This document shows, piece after piece, positions 7,574 through 15,219 of a stretch of 47,062 nt of DNA. A model generated the notes under the pieces. It saw nothing but the letters and a program-made list of their open reading frames with translations. It was not told the origin of the DNA and searched no databases. This DNA comes from Leptospiraceae bacterium (lineage in GTDB: Bacteria; Spirochaetota; Leptospiria; Turneriellales; Turneriellaceae). The translations under genes were made by a program, and so were the position numbers. How positions within the stretch are numbered: the stretch's first letter is position 1; every line of letters begins with the position of its first letter. The stretch spans positions 1 to 47,062 of the forward strand of contig JAGRNJ010000022.1 in the NCBI GenBank assembly GCA_020440825.1, given 5' to 3'.

Positions 7574-8458
7574 TTACCGCAGCGAATTCTTTTCGGCGAG
7601 ACCGGGTTCATACAGAAAAACAACTCTACAGCCGAGCAGACTGCGAATACTGTCTTCATGATCAAACAGGCGCCGGGCATCGGCTTCTGAAATAACCACA
7701 TCGGTATTGTTTTCGCCAAACGCAGACATGGCTACAGCAAGCAGGGGCATCCGACCTGCCCGTAATTGGGTTTCACGGTCGGTCAAATTTTCAGAAAAGC
7801 CGGCTACTGCACGGGTTACACCCGCATTTTTAGAAACAAATTCAGGGCCGTACAGCAACCGTCCCTCGGGAGAATAAATTCGAGGACCCAAAGAAGGGTT
7901 AAACTTTATACCTCTTGCATCGATGATCAGTCCGGTATATTTTACCGGTGCCAGACTCTCTGGGTATTCACCCGATGCAGTTCGGGTTTCATAAAAGTCC
8001 CCGACGTATTCTTCTTTGGTGAGTTTCAGATACCGCTCGGTGCCCCACGCAAACGGGATAATTTCGAGCAGACTGTCCTGGCCGCGCAGGGGAATCACAA
8101 TCTGGGTAGAGAGTTCCCCCCGGCCTATTCGAATAGAGCCAACCGAGAGATTCTGAAAAAATTTAGAATAAGCAGAGGCAAAATTACGGTTTGTAGAGAG
8201 CAGGTCGCGAATTGTTAAATTGGCGTCTAAAATAAGGTTCTCAAAATCTGGACTCATTCTTTCCCACACCTTGTCGAGAACATCCCGCCGAAGCTCCTGT
8301 CGCTGGTGGGGATTGATATTTGTCGGGATTGGCAGGTCTGCTTTAACAATCAACCGGTATTTATTCCAAGCTGCCTGCAGGCTGTGGGTAGGCATGAAAC
8401 TGCTTGGCCATATCAGGCTGGCTGTAATTATTAATAAGAAGAGAAACCGATTGGGCAT
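7574..8458 (-). CDS. Conserved secreted protein with a GLIIDARG-type C-terminal domain
   Basis: The function is unknown. The ATG at 8458 gives a good signal peptide (MPNRFLFLLIITASLIW, cleavage near SLQA-AW). An in-frame ATG at 8485 would add nine residues that spoil it. Neither has a clear ribosome-binding site. The first half (LIVKADLPIP...) is helical and polar. The second half, with YTGLIIDARG, PRIYSPEGRLLYG, DVVISEADARRL and a final CRVVFLYE strand, looks like the C-terminal domain of uncharacterised periplasmic proteins related to LPP20/FlgP-type lipoproteins (from memory). There is no lipobox, so a soluble periplasmic or outer-membrane-associated location is inferred. It is convergent with the MurU-like gene across a 29-nt gap. 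Confidence 0.6.
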   Translation of the reverse strand: MPNRFLFLLIITASLIWPSSFMPTHSLQAAWNKYRLIVKADLPIPTNINPHQRQELRRDVLDKVWERMSPDFENLILDANLTIRDLLSTNRNFASAYSKFFQNLSVGSIRIGRGELSTQIVIPLRGQDSLLEIIPFAWGTERYLKLTKEEYVGDFYETRTASGEYPESLAPVKYTGLIIDARGIKFNPSLGPRIYSPEGRLLYGPEFVSKNAGVTRAVAGFSENLTDRETQLRAGRMPLLAVAMSAFGENNTDVVISEADARRLFDHEDSIRSLLGCRVVFLYEPGLAEKNSLR

Positions 8459-8566
8459 ACTCAAATTTCGGCAGAGAGCGGGCATTCCTGAAGTTTTTAA
8501 GAAAGTACACCTTTTTAATGCTTATTAATTATGTCTTTTTTGGCACCAACGTTACGTTACACGCAT

Positions 8567-8619
8567 TATACAGTGAGCGAATAGAAATATTCGTATCTAG
8601 TAAATTATTCGTGAGGGAG
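8567..8619 (+). promoter_or_regulatory. Possible promoter, 5'-end hairpin and ribosome-binding site of the secreted hydrolase gene
   Basis: TATACA (8567-8572) is a reasonable -10 box, although the only TTGGCA-like -35 (8540-8545) is too distant at 21 nt. Predicted transcripts would begin around 8579, on the hairpin CGAATA-gaaa-TATTCG (8578-8593), a perfect 6-bp stem that would cap the mRNA. A strong purine-rich ribosome-binding site GAGGGAG follows at 8613-8619. The promoter is weakly supported; the hairpin and binding site are directly visible. Confidence 0.4.
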
Positions 8620-8623
8620 TAAC

Positions 8624-8629
8624 ATGTAA
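8624..8629 (+). other. Start-stop codon pair (ATG TAA) just before the hydrolase start
   Basis: The bases ATGTAA form a minimal open frame one base before the gene's own ATG at 8631. The ribosome-binding site GAGGGAG lies 4 nt from this first ATG and 11 nt from the gene's ATG. Ribosomes could therefore initiate at the start-stop and then reinitiate or be held there. Regulation is inference; the arrangement is visible. Confidence 0.5.
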
Positions 8630-8630
8630 A

Positions 8631-9446
8631 ATGTTAAAAAAGACTGTTTTGTCTGCGTTCGCAGGTTTGTTTCTAATGGGATTCTCGGTATCAGAGTTGG
8701 TAGCCGTTGAAAAGACGATTTTTGTGCATGGGCGCAGCGATAAAAATCATTGCGGTACATCTACAACAGACGTTAACGACTACTGGAAATCTGACAAGAA
8801 TCTGGCTACTTCATACCAGAGAATTTTTGTCGGCTACGACGGCAAAAGTGATCCACGGGAATGGGGTTCCTGCAGAGCCCAGAGCAATCTCTGGACAGTT
8901 CTTTATAACAACTGCCGTGCACCTAACAACTGTAAAATTATCTGTCATAGCGCTGGTTGTTATGCGGTTGATTATTTCTTTTCAACCTACCCATCTGTTA
9001 CCAGCTCTTCGAGCTATAACATCAAGATTAACTGGGTGATGGATGTTGCTGCAGCAACTGGTGGTTCTGAATTGGCGAATATGGCATTCTGGGAAGGCAA
9101 CGGCATGGTTTATGCGTTGAAAACCGGCAATGCACGTGCGTTCAATCATAATGTAACCGGTGGCATTGGTATGTGGCATTTAGGCGGTTATAATGGCTGG
9201 TGGTATACAGCGGCATTTTTGCCAGGTGAAGATGATGGTGCAGTTTCTTACCATTCTTCATGCGGTAAAAATTCTACAGGTAACTACAACCAGTGCTTGT
9301 ACAATGGTACAAACTGGTCAAACCATTACGTCTGGATAGACTCTGCCCAAAGCAAGTACACGTCCAGTAAACAGGGATACGATCGGGATCATGGCCAAAT
9401 GCTCGGCACTGCCAGAGAAATTTGGAACAGAACCCATGGTTATTGA
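8631..9446 (+). CDS. Secreted cysteine-rich alpha/beta hydrolase (lipase/esterase-like)
   Basis: The 271-residue protein has a signal peptide (KK then a hydrophobic core to about residue 25, ending SELVA-VEKT). FVHGRSD (31-37) is the oxyanion-hole strand. IICHSAGCYAVDYF carries the nucleophile elbow CHSAG with Ser at about 107, a variant of GHSxG. DHGQML near the C-terminus probably supplies His, and GEDDGAVSYH an Asp. At least eight cysteines in the mature part suggest disulfides, hence an extracytoplasmic site. The substrate is unknown; a lipid or ester is the default guess for the fold. The preceding ATG-TAA pair and strong ribosome-binding site are described separately. The stop overlaps the start of the next gene. 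Confidence 0.7.
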   Translation: MLKKTVLSAFAGLFLMGFSVSELVAVEKTIFVHGRSDKNHCGTSTTDVNDYWKSDKNLATSYQRIFVGYDGKSDPREWGSCRAQSNLWTVLYNNCRAPNNCKIICHSAGCYAVDYFFSTYPSVTSSSSYNIKINWVMDVAAATGGSELANMAFWEGNGMVYALKTGNARAFNHNVTGGIGMWHLGGYNGWWYTAAFLPGEDDGAVSYHSSCGKNSTGNYNQCLYNGTNWSNHYVWIDSAQSKYTSSKQGYDRDHGQMLGTAREIWNRTHGY

Positions 9447-10290
9447 TCTAAATCTGTTTTTCTTGACCTTAAAACGCCTTCGGGCGTTTTTTTTCGCTCT
9501 TATTTTATTGCAGATGATCTCCTGCCGCTCGCGTGAAACAATTGAATCGGCCGGTTTTTTCTGGCAGTCCCCTGAAAGTGCCATTGAAATTGAACATAAA
9601 TTCATTGAATCATCCGGTGACCCTTTGCAGGGTACTACCAACAAAGAAAATTTTTCAAGCAGATTGATTGAATGGCAAAATCAGAATGGCAACCCGTTGA
9701 AGACAGACCGTATTTCTCAGTGGTTTGCGGGACAATTCTTCGGGCCGGTATTTGATATTGATGGCAGGCTTTATTTTTTAAAGTTTTCAACCCAATGGGA
9801 ATTGGTTGCGCTTGATAATCGCTCTGCACAGAGTTTGCAGACCATTGCAAGTCATTCATCTCAATTCATAAATTTGACCGGCTACAATACAAAAAAATCT
9901 CTGGCTTTTGTAAGCAGAATTTCTACGAATCAATGCCGGGTGTATATCTATGAAAACCCCGGTTCTTTGCACGCGCTTGATATTTCTGACTGCCCGGCAC
10001 CGGTAGAGCCTAAACTTGCATATTCATCGAATGGCAATCTGTATGTGAAGGTAAATGAACGGTTTTATCTGGCAGATACAATGAAAGGCAGTATTGATCA
10101 AACTGAGTTTGTGCCTGCCTGTTTTGAAAATGGTGGCGATTTCGGGTTTTCTGTTTCTGAAGAAGGGTATCGATTTTACAAAGCAGATCAAAACTCTGAG
10201 GTGAAACTGCTTCGTGAAAAAGGGTATCCGCCCTTTGCACAAAGAACCAGACTGGTAAGAATTCGAGAATTTAAAGAAGGTTGTGAATAA
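9436..10290 (+). CDS. Lipoprotein of unknown function
   Basis: I do not recognise a family. ATG 9436 lies 11 bp before the end of the hydrolase gene, with GGAA 9 nt upstream. It gives a long signal peptide in which KRLR precedes AFFFALILL and a lipobox ending QMISC (Cys at residue 30). A TTG at 9463 would give a more usual signal length but has no ribosome-binding site. The mature part of about 255 residues reads as short beta strands with aromatic residues (GRLYFLKFSTQWELVALD, GNLYVKVNERFYL), perhaps a beta-propeller-like fold. The intrinsic terminator of the upstream gene lies inside the signal-peptide codons. The stop codon shares a base with the next start (TAATG). Confidence 0.65.
   Translation: MVIDLNLFFLTLKRLRAFFFALILLQMISCRSRETIESAGFFWQSPESAIEIEHKFIESSGDPLQGTTNKENFSSRLIEWQNQNGNPLKTDRISQWFAGQFFGPVFDIDGRLYFLKFSTQWELVALDNRSAQSLQTIASHSSQFINLTGYNTKKSLAFVSRISTNQCRVYIYENPGSLHALDISDCPAPVEPKLAYSSNGNLYVKVNERFYLADTMKGSIDQTEFVPACFENGGDFGFSVSEEGYRFYKADQNSEVKLLREKGYPPFAQRTRLVRIREFKEGCE
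9471..9494 (+). terminator. Intrinsic terminator inside the lipoprotein signal-peptide codons
   Basis: AAAACGCC (9471-9478), loop TTCG and GGCGTTTT (9483-9490) form an 8-bp stem with the very stable C(UUCG)G loop and a run of eight T in total. It begins 25 nt after the hydrolase stop codon, the normal place for that gene's terminator. It is also read in frame as KRLRAFFF in the lipoprotein signal peptide. Ribosomes translating the lipoprotein start would disrupt the hairpin, so expression of the two downstream genes may depend on translation (inference). Confidence 0.8.
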
Positions 10291-11501
10291 TGCGGGATTT
10301 CAGATATATTGCGGTGATCTTTTTTGTTGTGGTGATGGCTGGTTTCTTTTATCTCATGCGGGATGAAAGCGCACAGGAAAAAAGAGAAGTAATGGACTTT
10401 GAAGAAGCATTGCGCAAGCAGAGAAAATCTGATTTCGGGTTCTCAGGGCCCGGCGCCGATCTGCACAGAATTCTTGCAATGGGCAAGGGACCAGATAAGG
10501 CATCGCTTGAGGCACATACCCGTTTATATTTTCGATACCCGCCCAATTCCCGGCCCTTGAGCAATTCAATGAACGATTTACTGAACCCGCGTGCAATTCA
10601 AAATTCTAAACTGCCTTTGATTCGACAGGCAGATCGCAAGAAAATTCAAGATGGTAAAATGAACCCCGATGACCTGCCTGAATCAGATTACAGTTACCGT
10701 TTCTGGGGACCTAAAAATGCAATTGTTGGTAAAGAAACACTCATCGTTTATCTGGAAGTATATGCGAATGGCAGCAATGACCGCGTGCCGCTTACCATTA
10801 ATCGGGCGATGGTCAAGTCAGATTTAAAAACCGGGGCCAAGCTGTTGAACCCTCCGCTCTATAATGATTCTGGTGCAAATGGCGATGAGTATGCAGGGGA
10901 CAATATCTGGACATTCAGCTGGGTGCCGGGTGCGCAGACCCGTGAGTACTGGGGAGAGCTGCTGCTTGAAGTAGAATTTACATTAGGCGATCAGTTTTAT
11001 GTGGAATCCCAGATTTTCTTTGCCAACCCGAAAACCCCCGGCCGTTTTACCGGGCAATTTGTTGAGAAAGTTGAAGCCGGTTCCCTATATATTGAGCCTG
11101 AAGTTTCAATTGATGAACCCGGGCATTATATTATTGAGGCAAACCTCTATCACTCTGCAACGGGAGAGCCTTTACATTGGGCATATTTTAACGGAGACCT
11201 GACCGCGGGCACTCAATTTATTCCATTGATGTTTTTTGGAAAAATCTTTCATGAAAAAAACCGGGACGGGAAATTTGAATTGCGGGAACTGCGGGGCTAT
11301 AAAAACAATGTTCCATTTGCTCTTGCAGATCTTGGCAATATTGCAAAAAATCCGTCTTTGGCAGACACAACCGCCGAGCCAGACAAGATCATGTTGGCCG
11401 ATTATCCCCAGAAATATGTCAGCAAACCTTATTCTCTGGGCGATTTTTCAGATGCAGAGTATACAAGTCCCGAAAAGACAGACGCTATGAACGAATATTA
11501 G
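10290..11501 (+). CDS. Membrane-anchored periplasmic protein of unknown function
   Basis: The 403-residue protein begins with one hydrophobic segment (about residues 6-22) after MRDFR, acting as an uncleaved anchor or signal. The middle (about 145-260) has beta-strand character with DSGANGDEYAGDNIWTFSW, resembling Ig-like periplasmic domains that carry a 'D.G..GD..A.D..Y' loop. FHEKNRDGKFELRELRG near 320-336 looks like a calcium-binding DxDxDG-type loop with altered ligands. The start shares one base with the stop of the lipoprotein gene (TAATG), so the two are translated together and may work together. I cannot assign a function. Confidence 0.65.
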   Translation: MRDFRYIAVIFFVVVMAGFFYLMRDESAQEKREVMDFEEALRKQRKSDFGFSGPGADLHRILAMGKGPDKASLEAHTRLYFRYPPNSRPLSNSMNDLLNPRAIQNSKLPLIRQADRKKIQDGKMNPDDLPESDYSYRFWGPKNAIVGKETLIVYLEVYANGSNDRVPLTINRAMVKSDLKTGAKLLNPPLYNDSGANGDEYAGDNIWTFSWVPGAQTREYWGELLLEVEFTLGDQFYVESQIFFANPKTPGRFTGQFVEKVEAGSLYIEPEVSIDEPGHYIIEANLYHSATGEPLHWAYFNGDLTAGTQFIPLMFFGKIFHEKNRDGKFELRELRGYKNNVPFALADLGNIAKNPSLADTTAEPDKIMLADYPQKYVSKPYSLGDFSDAEYTSPEKTDAMNEY

Positions 11502-11510
11502 GGGTGCCCC

Positions 11511-11534
11511 AAAAAGTACATGGAGGGACTTTTT
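11511..11534 (+). terminator. Weak hairpin after the 10290-11501 gene
   Basis: AAAAAGT (11511-11517) can pair with ACTTTTT (11528-11534) across a 10-nt loop, giving a mostly A-T stem that ends in five T. It directly follows the self-complementary bases GGGGTGCCCC after the stop codon. Termination is possible but weak. Confidence 0.3.
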
Positions 11535-11598
11535 CGAGGTTACGTAAATTAATCTTAAAAAAAGATTGCTATTTTCTGGTGCGATTTGTGATTCGAGT

Positions 11599-12060
11599 AT
11601 GAAAAAAGTTCTGTTATTAGTATGTTGTTCGCTGGTTTTCATTTCCTGTGCTTATAAAGAATATAAAATTTCTGCAGAAAACAATGTTGCAGAGTTCTAC
11701 CGTTTGTATACCGCTGGTGAACTTGAAAAACTGATGGATCTGGTGGGAGACACCGGCTTACAGAAAGATTCACGGGAACGCTGGCTGGGCTTGTTCCGCT
11801 ATAATTTCGTTAAAAGAGGAAAAGCGGTTGAATTTGAACAGACAGACTGGAACTTCAACACGAACACAGAGAGTGGCAATACTATAACCCTCGATTACAA
11901 GACCCGCTATGAAAATGGTGAATTCAATGAAAAATTTGTATTCCATTCCAGCAAGAATCCTCAAGATGTAAAACTGATTGGCTATGATTCCGGGAATCTG
12001 CCAGAGCCGAAAGAACCGGTCGAAGAAAAGCCTGCCGCAAAATCTAAAAAACCCGAATAA
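11599..12060 (+). CDS. Small lipoprotein of unknown function
   Basis: ATG 11599 gives MKKVLLLVCCSLVFISC, a lipoprotein signal with Cys at residue 17; a TTG at 11566 would add eleven residues that spoil it. The mature 137 residues (EFYRLYTAGELEKLMDLVGD, then beta-rich QTDWNFNTNTES, TITLDYKTRYENGEFNEKFV) suggest an NTF2-like or DUF4878-type fold, an inference from the helix-then-sheet order. It ends in a Lys/Pro/Glu-rich tail (EPVEEKPAAKSKKPE). Its stop codon lies in the left arm of the palindrome that terminates the convergent phosphatase gene. Confidence 0.65.
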   Translation: MKKVLLLVCCSLVFISCAYKEYKISAENNVAEFYRLYTAGELEKLMDLVGDTGLQKDSRERWLGLFRYNFVKRGKAVEFEQTDWNFNTNTESGNTITLDYKTRYENGEFNEKFVFHSSKNPQDVKLIGYDSGNLPEPKEPVEEKPAAKSKKPE

Positions 12061-12071
12061 AGTTATTCGGG
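12046..12071 (-). terminator. Terminator of the SpoIIE phosphatase gene, with both convergent stop codons in its stem
   Basis: CCCGAATAA (12052-12060) and TTATTCGGG (12063-12071) are perfect reverse complements two bases apart. On the minus strand the hairpin is followed by six T (A6 at 12046-12051), a classical intrinsic terminator. Each arm contains a stop codon: TAA of the lipoprotein gene on the plus strand and TAA of the phosphatase gene on the minus strand. The T-run is the 3' coding sequence of the lipoprotein (Lys codons). Confidence 0.75.
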
Positions 12072-13622
12072 AGGTATTTTCAGAATAAGCAGAGTCATGT
12101 CGTCATGTTGCTCTGCACCAGTGGTGTACTGGTCAATATCTGTGATCAGTTTTTCAACAATTTCTTTGGGGTTCAACCGGTTATAGGCCAATATTCTCTC
12201 TCGCAGTCTGGCAAGCCCAAATTCATTTCGGTCTACATCCCAGGCTTCGGTGATACCATCTGTAAGTAACAAAACCATGTCACCGGGATTTAACCGAGTC
12301 TGGGCGATGCTGTATTCATTGTCTTCATCAATACCAAGTGGCAGCCCTTCAATTTTTGAAATTGTCAGCTCCTGACGGTCTGCACGATAGAGCAGCAGGG
12401 GACCATGTCCTCCGTTTGTAAATTCCAGATATCGGGTTTCGGGATCATAAATACAGAACATGATTGTCGCAAATTTATCAATATGTGTCTGTGCGCACAT
12501 TACCCGATTGATGGTAGATACAATCTGATCGCCGCGAATAGTAGAGAATAACTTGATATAGGTTGAGACTACAGTTTTAATTAAAACCATTACCAAAGAA
12601 GCTGAGATCGATTTTCCCGAGACATCTGTAATCAATAATGCAAGTCGACCATCGGGCAGATACTGATAGTCAAAGTAGTCACCGCCCACACCTTTGGCAG
12701 CGCGAGTAAACCCTTTTATCGAGTAACCCGGCTTTTTCAGGAAACGGGAAGGATTCATTCCCTCTTGAATTTCTTTTGCCTGACGAATCTGCTCGTCGAG
12801 AATTACCTGATTTTCCCGCTGCTTGCGTGCCTCTTCAAGACTTGCTGTCATCACATTGAACTGTCTTGCAAGTTCACCGATTTCATCGGTTCCGAGATCA
12901 GGCAGACGGTAGTGCAAATCACCTGCTCCTACAATTTTTGCACCTTCAGATAATTTTGTGATTGGTTTTACGACCAGCCATGACAGAGCCAAAGAACCGG
13001 CAGTACCGAGAACCCAGAAGATGAGACCCGCAATACTCAGATTAATGAGATTTTTAGTAAACAGGCTTGAAGCAAATTCATCTGAAAAAATTAAAGCGAC
13101 CGACCCGAGAGCAGGGGGGTCTTTGGCAATAAAAGGATGAAGAATTGCCGAGCTGAAGATGGTATAGGTGATATTGTTTTCTTCAATTTGTTCGATTTTA
13201 ATTTCTGAAGAGAGATTTTCAGTATTCAGCTGGCCGGGCAGCTTAGCGAGTACCACCGAAGGTAGCTTCAGCATTTCTTTATCTGAAATCAAACGCCCGG
13301 TAGAACTCAAGACTCTGGCATAGACAAAGCCGTTGATGGTCGACATGTTCTGCAGGTTGTCGGCGATTCCAAGATCGTCCTGGTCTAAAATACCTCTCGA
13401 AGAGGTAAATTTCAGGGACTTCATCTCGCGAAGACCCGTCTGGCGCAAGTCTTCTTTTAACTGGCTGCTCTGGCGGTTAATCAGGAATATACCAACAGAG
13501 AAAAGAACCAGAGTAATTAATGAGAGAATAAGGGATGTGACTTTTGTCCGCAGACCCGGTCTGAAAAAAGACGGCATAAGCCGGTATTGTGCCAAAGATT
13601 GAACTGTCAATGGTTTGTTCAT
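12063..13622 (-). CDS. Membrane PP2C/SpoIIE-type serine phosphatase with HAMP domain
   Basis: This RsbU-like receptor has about 519 residues. TM1 (about 24-45) is followed by a periplasmic or extracytoplasmic sensor of about 140 residues, TM2 (around 190-215), HAMP (about 215-270, VVKPITKLSEGAKIVGAGDL), a short coiled coil, and a PP2C/SpoIIE catalytic domain. Metal-binding motifs are visible: GVGGDYFDY, LITDVSGKSISASLVM, LLTDGITEAW and QHDDMTLLIL. Such phosphatases usually dephosphorylate an anti-sigma-factor antagonist in a partner-switching pathway; no antagonist or anti-sigma gene is nearby. ATG 13622 is chosen; a TTG at 13640 would add six residues. It is divergent from the rseP-like gene with only 46 bp between starts. 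Confidence 0.9.
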   Translation of the reverse strand: MNKPLTVQSLAQYRLMPSFFRPGLRTKVTSLILSLITLVLFSVGIFLINRQSSQLKEDLRQTGLREMKSLKFTSSRGILDQDDLGIADNLQNMSTINGFVYARVLSSTGRLISDKEMLKLPSVVLAKLPGQLNTENLSSEIKIEQIEENNITYTIFSSAILHPFIAKDPPALGSVALIFSDEFASSLFTKNLINLSIAGLIFWVLGTAGSLALSWLVVKPITKLSEGAKIVGAGDLHYRLPDLGTDEIGELARQFNVMTASLEEARKQRENQVILDEQIRQAKEIQEGMNPSRFLKKPGYSIKGFTRAAKGVGGDYFDYQYLPDGRLALLITDVSGKSISASLVMVLIKTVVSTYIKLFSTIRGDQIVSTINRVMCAQTHIDKFATIMFCIYDPETRYLEFTNGGHGPLLLYRADRQELTISKIEGLPLGIDEDNEYSIAQTRLNPGDMVLLLTDGITEAWDVDRNEFGLARLRERILAYNRLNPKEIVEKLITDIDQYTTGAEQHDDMTLLILKIPPE

Positions 13623-13668
13623 CACGTTTATAGTTGCCAAGCCGTTTACATATTAATTTTCTGCTAGT

Positions 13669-15219
13669 ATGCTTGCACAGGCTTTGGGAGCAGTATTTCT
13701 TCTGGGAATCTGTATTTTTTTTCATGAGTTAGGCCATTTTCTAATTGGCAAATGGGTTGGTGTTCAACCGCGTATATTTTCTATCGGCTATGGACGCGCC
13801 CTCTGGTTCAAAAAAGTGGGCCGTACAATTTACCAGATTACTGCCATTCCTTTGGGCGGCTATGTTCAATTCTATAATGATGATATTTCCCGCGATCCGG
13901 GCAAAATCAAAAAGGGAGATTTCTTTTCTGTTGGTCCCTGGCGGCGTATCGCGCTGGCACTTGGCGGGCCGGCCTTTTCGATAGCATTGGGGTTCATTGT
14001 AATTATGACTCTGGTGATGCTTGGCTGGCAGCCAATGCGCAATACAATTCATATTACAGATAATGCCTCTTCTGCCTATGCAGCGGGGCTGCGTGAAGGC
14101 GACAGAATTGTTGCTGTAAATGGTGAACGAACCGAATCTTATGAAGAGCTACTATATGCGATCGGTTTCGCCAGTGAGCCAGTACTGAACCTGAGCGTTC
14201 AGCGTGATGGTGAGAGCCTGTCAATACCGGTTTCTCCCAAGCCACGGGAACCGGGCAGCATCCGCATGTTAGAGGGCATCTCTCCGCAGGGAAATAAATA
14301 TCTTTTGTCAATGACAGATATTACTTTTGACAAAGGCAGTATTCAAAAAGAAGATCGAATTTTAAAGGCCGATGGCAAACCGCTCGAAAAAGTTTCTGAC
14401 CTTGTTGAAATCTTAAATACCGGCGGTAAAACCAGCGTAGAACTGGAAATTGCCCGCAGAACCGGCAGCTTTTTTGCCCCTGAAGCAGAAGAATTTTTCA
14501 CACTGATTGTCCCTCTCAAAGAGCGGGAGATTCTGATTCTTGACTCATTGCGGGATGTGCAGACCGGGGTCATACTGAATAAACGGGAAATCTTTGCCAA
14601 TCAAACAGATATCATCAGTCGTATTTCCTATAAAGGTGAAAATTTTGCAGACTGGAATGAACTAAAAGCAAGACTCAAAAATATTGAAAACCCGGTAAGA
14701 CTGACAGTCGGGGCAGTAGAAGTAGAAGCGTCCGTAAAATTGAGCAGTAGAAAACTGATCGGCATATCTCTGGCAGAAGGAACAGAGCCGGCTAAAGCTA
14801 CTATGAGCCGAGATCCCCTTTCAATTATTGTACGCTCATATGATCAGACTATGTTTGTCACGAAAGGTACTCTGCTGGGCCTGTATCGGCTTATTGAAGG
14901 CAAACTTTCTTTTGACAAGAGTGTCTCAGGGCCGGTAAAAATTGTTGCGATTGCTGCCAAATCTGTCACAGCCGGCTGGGAAACCTGGTGGTTTCTGTTG
15001 GCCCAGATTACAATTGTACTGGGTATCATGAATCTGTTGCCGATTCCTGTTTTAGATGGCGGCCACATTCTATTCTACCTTATTGAAGCGGTTTACAAAC
15101 CTCTGCCGGTAAAAGTGATTGCAGTTACAATGCGCACGGGAATGGCCCTGCTGTTGGCGATGGGGGTTTATGTTATCGGGCTCGATATCTGGGACGTATT
15201 CGTCAAAGGCTTTCTTTAA
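13669..15219 (+). CDS. rseP: RseP-like site-2 zinc metalloprotease (M50)
   Basis: This inner-membrane intramembrane protease cuts membrane-anchored regulators or signal-peptide remnants within the bilayer. HELGH is at residues 19-23 in TM1. NLLPIPVLDGGH (about 455-466) in the third conserved TM supplies the zinc Asp. Between them lie the GGYVQF beta-loop and two PDZ-like regions (about 135-200 and 215-260, with GLREGDRIVAVNGE and IQKEDRILKADGK). The length of 516 residues is a little longer than E. coli RseP (about 450). No ribosome-binding site is obvious at ATG 13669. The stop codon overlaps that of the convergent glycosyltransferase gene (TTAA at 15216-15219). Confidence 0.9.
   Translation: MLAQALGAVFLLGICIFFHELGHFLIGKWVGVQPRIFSIGYGRALWFKKVGRTIYQITAIPLGGYVQFYNDDISRDPGKIKKGDFFSVGPWRRIALALGGPAFSIALGFIVIMTLVMLGWQPMRNTIHITDNASSAYAAGLREGDRIVAVNGERTESYEELLYAIGFASEPVLNLSVQRDGESLSIPVSPKPREPGSIRMLEGISPQGNKYLLSMTDITFDKGSIQKEDRILKADGKPLEKVSDLVEILNTGGKTSVELEIARRTGSFFAPEAEEFFTLIVPLKEREILILDSLRDVQTGVILNKREIFANQTDIISRISYKGENFADWNELKARLKNIENPVRLTVGAVEVEASVKLSSRKLIGISLAEGTEPAKATMSRDPLSIIVRSYDQTMFVTKGTLLGLYRLIEGKLSFDKSVSGPVKIVAIAAKSVTAGWETWWFLLAQITIVLGIMNLLPIPVLDGGHILFYLIEAVYKPLPVKVIAVTMRTGMALLLAMGVYVIGLDIWDVFVKGFL

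Noticed and set aside
11501-11510. GGGGTGCCCC palindrome after the 10290-11501 gene
   Set aside because: A 4-bp stem with a 2-nt loop cannot form a stable RNA hairpin; chance is a good explanation.
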